DNA of 64,000 nt from Anaerolineae bacterium (GCA_013360465.1 JABWBO010000007.1:186001-250000), one strand, 5' to 3'; counted from the stretch's first letter, positions 17,071 through 25,220 are shown. Made by a program: numbers and translations. The notes: generated by a model not told the origin, from the sequence alone.

Positions 17071-17449
17071 GTGTTCAAGCCCACCTATAAGCCGCATTCT
17101 GTAGACGAGCCGAAGCTCGCCCGGCGATCATCTCTCTTGCGCCCGCATTGCTGCGGGCGTCATGCAGTCTACCCGGCGCGGGACGGGCCGCCCCACTGCG
17201 CCTGCTTGACCTTGCTCCCGACGGGGTTTGCCCAGCCGCGATCATCGCTGACCGCGCTGGTGGTCTCTTACACCACCGTTTCACCCTCACCGGCGAGGGT
17301 CGCCCCTCGCTTAGGCAGTACGCCTCTCTGTTGCACTGTTCCGGCAGGTCGCCCCACCCTGGCTGTTCACCAGCGTCGTACCCTGTGGAGTGCGGACTTT
17401 CCTCAGCCCGGCAAAACCGGACCGCGATCACCCGGTCGGCTTGAACACG
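17071..17449 (-). ncRNA. rnpB: RNase P RNA
   Basis: The minus strand from 17449 reads GTGTTCAAGCC and the 3' end reads GGGCTTGAACAC (17082-17071), forming helix P1. Near the 5' end is GAGGAAAGTCCGCACTCCA (the universal CR-I core), then GAACAGCCAGGG, GGGTGAAACGGTGG and, near the 3' end, ACAGAATGCGGCTTATAGG (CR-V). These are defining blocks of bacterial RNase P RNA, the ribozyme that matures tRNA 5' ends. The length of about 379 nt is normal. Open reading frames across this interval are spurious. Confidence 0.95.
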
Positions 17450-17454
17450 TCTTC

Positions 17455-17463
17455 ATTATATCA
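17455..17463 (-). promoter_or_regulatory. Extended -10 promoter of rnpB
   Basis: The minus strand reads TGATATAAT: a perfect TATAAT (17455-17460) with the TGn extension. The RNA 5' end predicted from P1 pairing (17448-17449) lies six to seven bases downstream, where a transcript should start. The -35 is weak, as expected for an extended -10 promoter. Confidence 0.7.
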
Positions 17464-17520
17464 GAGAGCATTACGTCAGACAGACACAGGGTTCGGCGTT
17501 CGGCGTGGGACAGACGGCGG

Positions 17521-17549
17521 TTGTCAGTGGGCAGGGCTGAGATTACAAT
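17521..17549 (+). promoter_or_regulatory. Sigma-70-type promoter of the transglutaminase gene
   Basis: TTGTCA (17521-17526), exact 17-bp spacer, TACAAT (17544-17549); both boxes 5/6. The expected start gives a short leader before the ATG at 17577. Confidence 0.6.
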
Positions 17550-17576
17550 GACCCTATCAACCGGGGGGGCGAATGG

Positions 17577-20051
17577 ATGACCGTTCCCCCGGCTTTGTTC
17601 ATGGTTCACGGTGTAGGAATGGCAGCAGCGGCACTCCGTTTGACCACCATCGCGCAGCGCTTCACCGTCGCCTGGCGCTCCATCTTCTCACCCGGCGACT
17701 TCTATACCTGGCTGATCGCCGCCGGGCTGCTCATCGCCCCGGCGCTGGCGCTCTACACCGCCGGTTGGCTGGTCGAACCGCGCACCGCCCTGCCGGTCAT
17801 CGTACTCAGCCTGATCTTCGGCTTCCTGCTGGCGCGCAGCCAGTACAGCGAGCTGCTGTGCCTGATCATCAGCGCCATCTACGGAACCTGCTTCACCCTG
17901 CTCATCGCCGCCCTCAACCAACCCGGCGGATTTGGCGAAGCCATCGTCCAGGTCTTTCTGCGCCTGTCGCGCTGGCTCTACGACGCCTTCACCGGCGGGA
18001 TCAACCAGGACGACCTCGTCTTCACCCTGCTGATCAGCGGATTGTTCTGGTTCCTCGGCTTCAATCTGGTCTGGCACATCTTCCGCATCGACCGGGTCTG
18101 GCGGGCGATCCTACCGCCGGCTCTGATCCTGATCACCAACCAGGTTTACTATACCGGTCCGATCAGCGTGGACCTCTACCTGGTCGTATTCCTGTTTCTG
18201 GCGCTGCTGCTGCTGGTGCGCTCCGCCCTCGAAGCGCGTGAATGGGACTGGTACATCTCGCAGGTCAGAGTGCCGCGCAAAGTGCGCACGCAGGTCTACC
18301 GGATCGGCGTGCTGTTTGCGACGCTGCTCCTTGCCGCCGCCTGGCTCATCCCTCAGCGCGATATTCAGGAACGCTTGCAGCGCTTCCAGGAATTCATGCA
18401 GTCTGAGACGCTGATCGAACTGGCGGAGCTGTGGAACCGGCTGTTCGCCTCTGCTGAAATGCAGGGACCTGCCACTTCCGACTACTACGGCGGCGATGCC
18501 CTCCAGCTTGGCGGAGCGATCCGCCTGGGCGATCAGGTCGTCATGCTGGCGTCTGCCCCCCCTGGCAGGCGTTACTACTGGAAGTCGCGTGCCTTCGATG
18601 TGTATGACGCCGGCACATGGAAGTCGGCGGCAGAGGTGCGCCTGACCGATCCCGAAGCGCCGCTCCTCGTTGAACACGAAGCGTATATCGCCGGGGCGCG
18701 TGTGCCGGTACAGCAGACCTTCACCTTCGCCCTCAACGCTTCGCAGCTGATCTACGCTGCGCCAGAGGTCCAGAGCGTCGATCTGGCAACGCGCACCGAT
18801 CTGCGCTTCACGCCGGAAGAAAACCTGGTCGGGCAAAACATGCTGATCTCAGTCATCCGTCCGCTGCGGGTACTCTATCGCGGCGACTCTTACACCGCCA
18901 CCAGCCTGATGAGCGCCGCCACCCCTGATCAACTGCGGGGCGCTGGAACCAACTACCCCGTCTGGGTACGCGATCTATACAGCAGCTATATTCCATCGGT
19001 GACCGAGCGCACCATCGCCCTGGCGAACCAGATCGTCGGCAGCGTCGGCGCGGTAACTCCGTATGATCAGGCGGTCGCCATCGAAAGCTGGCTGCGCGCC
19101 AACATTCGCTACAATGAACTCATCCCCCAGCCGCCGATGGACCGCGACTCGGTGGACTGGTTCCTGTTCGATCTACGCGAGGGTTACTGCAACTACTATG
19201 CCTCGGCGATGGCGGTGATGCTGCGCAGTCTGGGCATCCCGGCGCGGCTGGCAGCAGGATTCGCCCAGGGGACTTACGATCCCGATCAGCGGGCGTACAT
19301 CATCCAGGAACGCGATGCCCATACTTGGGTTGAGGTCTACTTCCCCGGCTACGGCTGGATCGAATTCGAGCCGACCGCAGCGCAGTCCGCGCCGCAGCGC
19401 GGAGACGACACCTCGCAGAATCCGCCGACCGCCCAGCCTTCGCCGACAGCGACGCTCACGCCGACTCCCCTGCCTTCGCCTACACCGACCACCCAGCCGA
19501 CACTACCGCCGCCGGAAGGCACAGTCACGCCGGGGCTGCCAACGCTCACCCTGACGCCTGTTCCAAGCCTGACCCCTTCGCCGGTGATCGTGCCGACCAT
19601 CCCGCCGCAGCTTCCGACCACACCGTCAGCGAGTCCGCTCGGCTTTCTGCTGCCCATCGTCGCCGCCGCTTTCATCCTGCTGCTGCTGGCATTGATCGTC
19701 CTGCTGGCGCTGGCGCTGCTTTACTGGTGGTGGGAATGGCGCGGTATGCGCGGACTCAGCCCGGTCGCCCGCGCCTATGCCCGCCTGGAACGCTATGCCG
19801 GTCTGCTGGGGCTGCGCCTGGACATCACCAATACGCCGGAGGAGCGCCGCCTCAAATTCATCCGCGTCATCCCCAGGGCAGAGCCGCCGATCACGGCGAT
19901 CACCAGCATGTACATCCTGGAACGATATGGACGGCGCGGCAGATCAAGAGACCGCACCCCGCGCGGCAGGACGGCGGACAAAGCCTGGAGCGACGCACGC
20001 GGCAGCATCCTGGGGCGCTTCCTGCGCGGGCTGCTCCCCTGGCGGCGGTAA
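17577..20051 (+). CDS. TgpA-like membrane transglutaminase-domain protein
   Basis: 824 aa. Several N-terminal membrane segments (about 45-64, 73-115, 150-170, 180-215, 243-260) form a DUF3488-type module. An extracytoplasmic transglutaminase-like domain follows with C538 (EGYCNYYASAM) and H582 (DAHTWVEVYF); the third triad position lies in WIEFEPT, Glu where Asp is common. A Pro/Thr/Ser-rich linker (605-685), a last membrane segment (690-718) and a basic cytoplasmic tail close the protein. Family members are cysteine peptidases or amide-bond-forming enzymes at the cell surface. Monocistronic, with its own promoter and 3' hairpin. Confidence 0.85.
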   Translation: MTVPPALFMVHGVGMAAAALRLTTIAQRFTVAWRSIFSPGDFYTWLIAAGLLIAPALALYTAGWLVEPRTALPVIVLSLIFGFLLARSQYSELLCLIISAIYGTCFTLLIAALNQPGGFGEAIVQVFLRLSRWLYDAFTGGINQDDLVFTLLISGLFWFLGFNLVWHIFRIDRVWRAILPPALILITNQVYYTGPISVDLYLVVFLFLALLLLVRSALEAREWDWYISQVRVPRKVRTQVYRIGVLFATLLLAAAWLIPQRDIQERLQRFQEFMQSETLIELAELWNRLFASAEMQGPATSDYYGGDALQLGGAIRLGDQVVMLASAPPGRRYYWKSRAFDVYDAGTWKSAAEVRLTDPEAPLLVEHEAYIAGARVPVQQTFTFALNASQLIYAAPEVQSVDLATRTDLRFTPEENLVGQNMLISVIRPLRVLYRGDSYTATSLMSAATPDQLRGAGTNYPVWVRDLYSSYIPSVTERTIALANQIVGSVGAVTPYDQAVAIESWLRANIRYNELIPQPPMDRDSVDWFLFDLREGYCNYYASAMAVMLRSLGIPARLAAGFAQGTYDPDQRAYIIQERDAHTWVEVYFPGYGWIEFEPTAAQSAPQRGDDTSQNPPTAQPSPTATLTPTPLPSPTPTTQPTLPPPEGTVTPGLPTLTLTPVPSLTPSPVIVPTIPPQLPTTPSASPLGFLLPIVAAAFILLLLALIVLLALALLYWWWEWRGMRGLSPVARAYARLERYAGLLGLRLDITNTPEERRLKFIRVIPRAEPPITAITSMYILERYGRRGRSRDRTPRGRTADKAWSDARGSILGRFLRGLLPWRR

Positions 20052-20058
20052 AACGAAG

Positions 20059-20090
20059 AGACGAGGAAGCCGCTGCAGACGCCCTCGTCT
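20059..20090. terminator. Hairpin between convergent transglutaminase and rnj genes
   Basis: AGACGAGG (20059-20066) pairs with CCTCGTCT (20083-20090), eight bases after the transglutaminase stop. Usable in either direction; no clear U-run. Confidence 0.5.
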
Positions 20091-20162
20091 TGCATGGGTT
20101 GTGCGCTGTATGCCATCCTGTTGCGGCGTGAATCAATCGCCACACCGCGTCGAACTCAGCGA

Positions 20163-21824
20163 TTAGTGTTCATTGATCACGCCAAAGACCATCGGGCGGC
20201 GCTTCGTCTCGTTGTAGAGCATACGACTCAGCGACTCTTGCAGCAGCTCGCGGCGTTTGCCATTGCGCGATGCGCGCGAACCGGCAAGGACATCGTTGAT
20301 CGTCTGCTTGACGCTCGTCATCAGGCGATCTGCATCTTTCAGGTAGACGAACCCCCGCGAGATGATCTCCGGATCGCCGATCAGGCGTCCGGTCTCGGAT
20401 TCAACGTTCGCCACCACCATGATGAAACCGTCGCGCGCCAGGATTTCGCGGTCGCGCATCACCGCCCTGCCGATGTCGCCAACGCCTCCGCCATCCACGA
20501 AAACATAGCCGCCGGGGATGCGCTCGCCGACGCGAATGCTGTGCTTATCCACTTCAATGACCATGCCGTTTTCGACGACAGCGATATTCGGCTGAGGAAT
20601 GCCCATCATCACTGCCAGACGCGAATTGGCGCGCAGATGGCGCAGTTCGCCATGCACCGGCACAAAAAACTTGGGGTTGGTCAGGGTCATCATCAGCTTC
20701 ATCTCTTCCTGACAGGCGTGTCCCGAGACGTGGACCGGCGCAATCGGATCGTAGATGACATCCGCGCCGCGCTGGAAGAGCTTGTTGATCGTCCGGCTGA
20801 CGGTCTCCTCATTGCCGGGGATGGTATGTGCGGAGACGACAATCGTATCGCCGGGGGTCACATCCAGGCTGCGATGCTGCCCCGTCGCCAGCCGCCCCAG
20901 CACCGCCGACGGTTCCCCCTGCGAGCCGGTCGCCATGATCACCAGCTGGTGCGGCAGCACCCCGCTGATGCGATTGAGATCGACCAGGATGTTGTCGTCG
21001 ATGTCCAGCACACCCAGGCGGCGCGCCGTCTTGACGTTTTCCGTCATGCTGTGACCGGCGATTGCCAGTTTGCGCCCATAACGCCGCGCCATATCCGCCA
21101 CCTGCTGCACCCGCGCGATGTGCGATGCGAAGGTCGCCACGATGATGCGCCCGGCCGCCTGTCGGAAGATGTTGTCAAAAGCGACATTGACGATCTGTTC
21201 CGACTGCGTCCAGCCTGGGCGCTCGGCATTGGTGCTGTCGCCCAGCAGCAGCAGCACCCCCCGCCGCGAAAACTCGGCGAGTTTGGCGTAATCGGTGCGC
21301 TTGCCATCGATGGGCGTGTTGTCGAACTTGTAATCACCGGTGTGTACCACCAACCCATGCGGCGTATTGATGCCGAAGCCCACGCAGTCGGGGATGCTGT
21401 GGGTGACATGGAAGCTTTCGATCTTGAAGGGACCGACATCGAAATCTTCACCCGGCTTGAAAACGTTGATCTGAGTCTCACTGATCAGCCGGGCATCACG
21501 AAGCTTGACCTCCAGCAGCGCCGCCGTCAGGGGGGTCGCATACAGAGGGATGCTGGGAAGCGCTTCCACCACATGGGCGACCGCGCCGGTATGATCTTCG
21601 TGTCCATGCGTGTAGAGGATGCCGTGTATCCTCAGCTCGGGGCGGTCCAGCAGGTAGCGAAAATCGGGAATGATGTAATCCACGCCGAGCATATCGTTGG
21701 CGGGGAACATGATGCCGGTATCGATGATGATCGCATCCCCCCCCGATTCGATCACCGTCATGTTCTTTCCGATTTCGCCGCAGCCTCCAATAGGAATAAT
21801 GCGCAGTCTGGGTTTCTTTGCCAT
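20163..21824 (-). CDS. rnj: Ribonuclease J
   Basis: 553 aa from the ATG at 21824. Metallo-beta-lactamase/beta-CASP architecture: IIPIGGCGEIGKN near the N-terminus, THGHEDHTGA with H73, H75, D77 and H78, later HTGDYKFDNTP, GDSTNAERPG and VSGHACQEE, all typical of RNase J. RNase J is a 5'-exo/endonuclease that matures and degrades mRNA and rRNA. An in-frame TTG at 21875 would give 17 extra residues, but conserved homology begins at MAKK. The leader has two inverted repeats and an extended -10 promoter (separate entries). Confidence 0.93.
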   Translation of the reverse strand: MAKKPRLRIIPIGGCGEIGKNMTVIESGGDAIIIDTGIMFPANDMLGVDYIIPDFRYLLDRPELRIHGILYTHGHEDHTGAVAHVVEALPSIPLYATPLTAALLEVKLRDARLISETQINVFKPGEDFDVGPFKIESFHVTHSIPDCVGFGINTPHGLVVHTGDYKFDNTPIDGKRTDYAKLAEFSRRGVLLLLGDSTNAERPGWTQSEQIVNVAFDNIFRQAAGRIIVATFASHIARVQQVADMARRYGRKLAIAGHSMTENVKTARRLGVLDIDDNILVDLNRISGVLPHQLVIMATGSQGEPSAVLGRLATGQHRSLDVTPGDTIVVSAHTIPGNEETVSRTINKLFQRGADVIYDPIAPVHVSGHACQEEMKLMMTLTNPKFFVPVHGELRHLRANSRLAVMMGIPQPNIAVVENGMVIEVDKHSIRVGERIPGGYVFVDGGGVGDIGRAVMRDREILARDGFIMVVANVESETGRLIGDPEIISRGFVYLKDADRLMTSVKQTINDVLAGSRASRNGKRRELLQESLSRMLYNETKRRPMVFGVINEH

Positions 21825-21834
21825 AGATCGTTGC

Positions 21835-21868
21835 GGGAATACGCCGGGCGTATTCCCAGGTTTCCTTT
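21835..21868 (-). promoter_or_regulatory. Hairpin in the rnj 5' leader next to the start codon
   Basis: In the mRNA sense, GGGAATACGC pairs perfectly with GCGTATTCCC around a 3-nt loop (21835-21857). It sits between AAAGGA (21863-21868) and the ATG at 21824. Without the hairpin AAAGGA is 38 nt from the ATG; folding would reduce the effective distance to about 15 nt. Structure seen, role inferred. Confidence 0.55.
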
Positions 21869-21912
21869 CTACCAATTCACACCACTAAGTCGGGTCGCAA
21901 TAAACAGTAAAA

Positions 21913-21949
21913 CGCCATAAATGTTGAAATCTATGGCGGCATTATAGCA
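21913..21949 (-). promoter_or_regulatory. Extended -10 promoter of rnj with start-site inverted repeat
   Basis: The minus strand carries TGCTATAAT (21941-21949), a perfect -10 with TGn extension. Immediately downstream, CGCCATA (21932-21938) and TATGGCG (21913-21919) form a 7-bp inverted repeat around the expected transcription start; it could be an operator or a 5' stem. Confidence 0.5.
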
Positions 21950-21986
21950 CAAGATCGATCTGAACATTGCAGTCCATATTGCCGGG

Positions 21987-22110
21987 GGGTGCATTTCAGA
22001 TTATTGGGGATACGGGCGGACAACGCCGGCGTTGTCCCTACAAAATGTACCTCCGTAGGGACGATGCCTGCATCGTCCGTTGAAGTACCCAAAATATTGA
22101 AATGCACCCT
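21987..22110. mobile_element. 124-bp MITE-like nested palindromic element
   Basis: The ends are exact 12-bp inverted repeats: GGGTGCATTTCA at 21987-21998 and its reverse complement at 22099-22110, with weaker matching inward. The element is flanked by TTGCCGGG direct repeats (21979-21986 and 22111-22118), consistent with an 8-bp (possibly 9) target-site duplication. Each half contains a hairpin: 22018-22037 and 22059-22078, both continued by a CCCTAC/GTAGGG block. It encodes no protein. It lies between the rnj promoter and the end of the GCS2-like gene. Confidence 0.75.
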
Positions 22111-22166
22111 TGCCGGGGCTGCCCGATGCACCCTGTTCTGTCGCTTGTGAGGCACGCTGCTGAGCA

Positions 22167-23969
22167 TTAACCACCCAGGTAGCGGTCGATGAGCGCGTCA
22201 TGCACCCGATTCACAACTTTCAGGACGGCGTCGGGACAGTGATCGCCAACCACGCCACCCGCTTCGATATAGGCATTCTTCAGGATTTCCCCCCAGTTTC
22301 CGGTGCTGCGCAGTTTGGTGTCCTTGATGAATTCCTCAATCGTCTGCGCGGAGTGCCCGCTGGGCGGTTCCAGCATGCGAATGAAGCTGGAATAGACCTC
22401 GTCGATGTCGCGCGGCATGATCTCTTCGATCTCGTCCAGCGCCTTGTGCATATAGCGCCGCTTCATCTCGTAGAAATCTGCCAGGCTCATGTCGCGTCCG
22501 CTGTTCAGGTGTACGGACGCTTCGACGCCAACCAGGTCAGACCGATCCTGCTGCGCTTTGAACGACTCCAGACTGATCGGACCAAAGAGGTCCCACATCA
22601 CCGGGTCATCGTGCATCGGCTCCAGGTCGCAGCCATGCTTGCGGAAATACAGTTCGATGACGACATGGCTGAACTCGAAGTCGATCAGCACCGCCGCCAT
22701 GCGCGAAGGGCTGATGTTGGTCGGCATCCCGGTCGATTCGACCGTGCAGACGCGCTTCGACGTGCTGAGATCGGGGCGAAGTCTGCCGATCGGATTGTGC
22801 ATGACCGAGATCTTCTCGTTCAAATCATCGTTATACATGTTGGCGCGTCCGGTGGAGTTGGCGCGTTCCAGCCGCAGCAGCTCGCCGTAATTCTCCAAGC
22901 CGCCTTCCATCAAGTGCGGGCTAAGCGGCAGGTCGAGATAGCGCCCGGTGACGGTCGTCCCGCGAACGTATTCGCGCGTACACAGCAGTTCGGGGTCACA
23001 GGTCCCGTTGATGAACGGGCATCCTTTGAGGAAGGCGGCATTGGCGACTGCCGTAGCACTTTTCAGGACGGTGTAGAAGGTCAGTAGACCCAGCGCTTCA
23101 GAACGCCCGGCGATGTCGATATGAATGTGGCAGCCCTGGTTACGAAACATGTTGACGTAGTGCGAGGTCGCCGGGTCAACGTGATAACGCGCCTGCGCTT
23201 CCGCCAGCTTGCGCGCATATTCCGGGAACATGCCGTTCACCTGAAGCATGAGATCGACAGCGGTATCGACCTTTGGGTGATCCGTCATCTTGAAATCGGA
23301 TTCGGTGGGGTAGCTGGAGAATATCAGCGTACGCAGTCCGGTGTCACGGCAGGACGCTATCAGCGCCCCCATCATGCCGTTGAGCGCCATGCGCGTCTTG
23401 TGATACCCCACGCTTGGCGCGACATGCGCCTCGACCTGATAGGTGCAGGCTTCGCGGTCCAGGTGGGGATAGACGCCGATGCGCAGCGCGTGGTTGTAAT
23501 ACGCCTGCATGAAACCGCGCACTTCCGCCTCGGAGGGTGAACGCCCATCTTCATGTACCAAGCCCAGCTCCAGCTCCGCTCCCAGCACGCGCAGCCGCGT
23601 ACTGGAGTCTTCGGTGGTTCCGACGTTGGTATGGTTGACGCTGGGATTGAGATTGTAAGGGACCAGGCTGTGCAGGAAATCGTAGCCCGTCCGATAGCGC
23701 TTGCTGACCGTGCTGCCCAGGACGATGTTTCTGCCGTTGATCGGCGTCATCAGGACATTGCCGAGACTCAGGTCTTCAGTGCCATACAGCGCCACCACGG
23801 GATTTCCAACGGCGTCCGAGAATCTATCCAGCGGCAGGCGGTCGTCCGGATGATTTTCAGAACGGAGGGTCTCAAGCGCACGGTTGAAACCGCGGTGCAT
23901 ACGCTCGACTTCGTCCCAGGCGACATCCTGGCTGAAAGCGGTGAGTTCGGCATTCGACGGCAGCCTCAT
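22167..23969 (-). CDS. Glutamate-cysteine ligase (GCS2)-like ligase
   Basis: 600 aa. GAELELGLVHEDG, CTYQVEAHVAPSVG and CHIHIDIAG are arranged like the metal/ATP-binding strands of the GCS2/carboxylate-amine ligase superfamily (E.E, Q.E, H.H), and the overall order fits glutamine-synthetase-fold enzymes that join glutamate to an amine. The first 100 and last 100 residues do not match anything I recognise, and the protein is longer than typical YbdK-type ligases. GGGGGA precedes the ATG at 23969. Product and amine partner are unknown; glutathione synthesis should not be assumed. Confidence 0.55.
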   Translation of the reverse strand: MRLPSNAELTAFSQDVAWDEVERMHRGFNRALETLRSENHPDDRLPLDRFSDAVGNPVVALYGTEDLSLGNVLMTPINGRNIVLGSTVSKRYRTGYDFLHSLVPYNLNPSVNHTNVGTTEDSSTRLRVLGAELELGLVHEDGRSPSEAEVRGFMQAYYNHALRIGVYPHLDREACTYQVEAHVAPSVGYHKTRMALNGMMGALIASCRDTGLRTLIFSSYPTESDFKMTDHPKVDTAVDLMLQVNGMFPEYARKLAEAQARYHVDPATSHYVNMFRNQGCHIHIDIAGRSEALGLLTFYTVLKSATAVANAAFLKGCPFINGTCDPELLCTREYVRGTTVTGRYLDLPLSPHLMEGGLENYGELLRLERANSTGRANMYNDDLNEKISVMHNPIGRLRPDLSTSKRVCTVESTGMPTNISPSRMAAVLIDFEFSHVVIELYFRKHGCDLEPMHDDPVMWDLFGPISLESFKAQQDRSDLVGVEASVHLNSGRDMSLADFYEMKRRYMHKALDEIEEIMPRDIDEVYSSFIRMLEPPSGHSAQTIEEFIKDTKLRSTGNWGEILKNAYIEAGGVVGDHCPDAVLKVVNRVHDALIDRYLGG

Positions 23970-23980
23970 CGCTGCGTCCC

Positions 23981-24035
23981 CCTTACAATCATGGAGTCTT
24001 CATCCGTCAAAAACACATCATCCTTACAATTGTGG
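23981..24035. repeat. Paired CCTTACAAT sites in a divergent promoter region
   Basis: CCTTACAATCATGG (from 23981) and CCTTACAATTGTGG (from 24022) are near-identical direct repeats 41 bp apart, close to four helical turns, in the 222-bp gap between the divergent GCS2-like and G1PDH-like genes. A minus-strand TTGACG with 17-bp spacing to TGTAAG overlaps the first copy. They may be operator sites or duplicated -10 elements. Confidence 0.35.
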
Positions 24036-24191
24036 CGTATCGGCGCATATCGGACAAGCGCAAAATGTGGAAAAGAATCACATTTCGGTCTATGATTGTC
24101 GCGTGGTTACACCGTGAAAAGTCGAGATCATTTTAGCATCCCGACCTGGTGATACCGGACTTTTACACAGTCAGGACGGAGGGCGCGCCGT

Positions 24192-25220
24192 ATGAATACG
24201 ATCTGGTCTCTGCCGAAAATCGACATCCAGAATCTGACGAGCGTCCAGGAGGCGCGCCCCGCGGCGCTCCTGGCTGGTCGCCGTTCATGGGCGGCGGTCA
24301 GCCCTCTGCTCGATCTGCCGCTCGTGGTTCAGGCAGAACCCGAACGTGTCGCGCCAGACTATCTGGACGGGCTTGCCGCCGCCCTGCCCCCACAGGTGAA
24401 GGTGGTCTATGGCGTTGGCGGAGGCATGGTCGCCGACTGCGCTAAGTATATCGCCTACCGCCGGGGGATTTCTGCCGTGATCATCCCGACGGCGCTCAGC
24501 GTCGATGGTTTCTTCACGCCCATCGTCGCCGCCCGCATGGATGACAGCGTCCATTATGTCGAAACCGGTCCGGCAGAGCGAATCATCATCGACTGGGACG
24601 TGATCCGTGCCGCGCCGCCTCACTTCCGGGGCGCTGCCATCGTCGAACTGCTGACCATCGTCACCGGCATCCTCGACTGGAAGTACGCCGCCGAAAACAA
24701 GAAGAACACGCCGGATACCCGCTTCATCCCCTGGGCAGCGGGCTTAATGGCGGGCATCGCCCAGCAGGCATTCAAGATCGCCAAGGGCGTCGGACAGGGT
24801 GATGTCGAGGCGCTGCGCAATCTGCTCGATCTGGTCTGCATGGAAGTGCAGCTCACCAACCAGATGGGGCACACACGTCCCCAGGAAGGCAGCGAGCAGT
24901 ATTTCGCCTATGCCGTTGAACCTCGCGCCGGTAAGGGCCGTCCTGTCGCCTACGCCGACATGGTCGGACCGGGCATCCTCATCGCCGCCGCCCTTCATAA
25001 CCAGGATATCACCCCGATTCGCGAGACCCTGGTGAGCGCCGGCATTCGCATCAACCAGCTGCGCCTTCAGGACATCTCCGACACGTTGAAAACGCTGCCG
25101 CAGTACGTCCGCAAGCATGACCTGCCGTTCAGTATCCTCAACAGTTTCGAGCCAACGGCTGAACGCATCGACGAGGTCATTCGCAAGGCTGGTCTTGACT
25201 CTGGTGGGGCGTCGGCTTAG
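24192..25220 (+). CDS. sn-glycerol-1-phosphate dehydrogenase-like protein with altered metal site
   Basis: 342 aa, iron-alcohol-dehydrogenase/dehydroquinate synthase fold. GVGGGMVADCAKYIA (74-88) is the NAD(P)-binding motif and IPTALSVDGFFTP matches the G1PDH family block. From my recall of the family, the metal ligands are an Asp and two His (in GD, GSEH and HGE contexts). The corresponding positions here appear to be E152, Q236 (GSEQYF) and Y254 (VAYADMVG). The fold and nucleotide site look intact, so it may be a repurposed or inactive relative. GGAGG precedes the ATG. It lies 59 bp upstream of a phosphohexomutase gene, probably co-transcribed. Confidence 0.7.
   Translation: MNTIWSLPKIDIQNLTSVQEARPAALLAGRRSWAAVSPLLDLPLVVQAEPERVAPDYLDGLAAALPPQVKVVYGVGGGMVADCAKYIAYRRGISAVIIPTALSVDGFFTPIVAARMDDSVHYVETGPAERIIIDWDVIRAAPPHFRGAAIVELLTIVTGILDWKYAAENKKNTPDTRFIPWAAGLMAGIAQQAFKIAKGVGQGDVEALRNLLDLVCMEVQLTNQMGHTRPQEGSEQYFAYAVEPRAGKGRPVAYADMVGPGILIAAALHNQDITPIRETLVSAGIRINQLRLQDISDTLKTLPQYVRKHDLPFSILNSFEPTAERIDEVIRKAGLDSGGASA

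Noticed and set aside
17075-17431. Open reading frames on both strands across 17.1-17.45 kb
   Set aside because: The interval is RNase P RNA with conserved CR-I and CR-V blocks and P1 pairing; the frames are by-products of a structured RNA gene.
19423-19620. Tandem repeat in the Pro/Thr-rich linker of the transglutaminase protein
   Set aside because: Low-complexity coding of a flexible linker with no exact repeat unit; common in secreted proteins of this group.
20094-21920. 608-codon frame opposite the RNase J gene
   Set aside because: A His/Asp/Arg-rich antisense translation of a strongly supported RNase J gene; no domain motifs.
21931-22167. 78-codon frame through the MITE-like element
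   Set aside because: It reads through inverted repeats and lacks a ribosome-binding site; explained by the palindromic element.
24192-25220. Evidence for archaeal-type membrane lipids
   Set aside because: The G1PDH-like protein seems to lack metal ligands and no GGGP synthase or related lipid gene is in the window.
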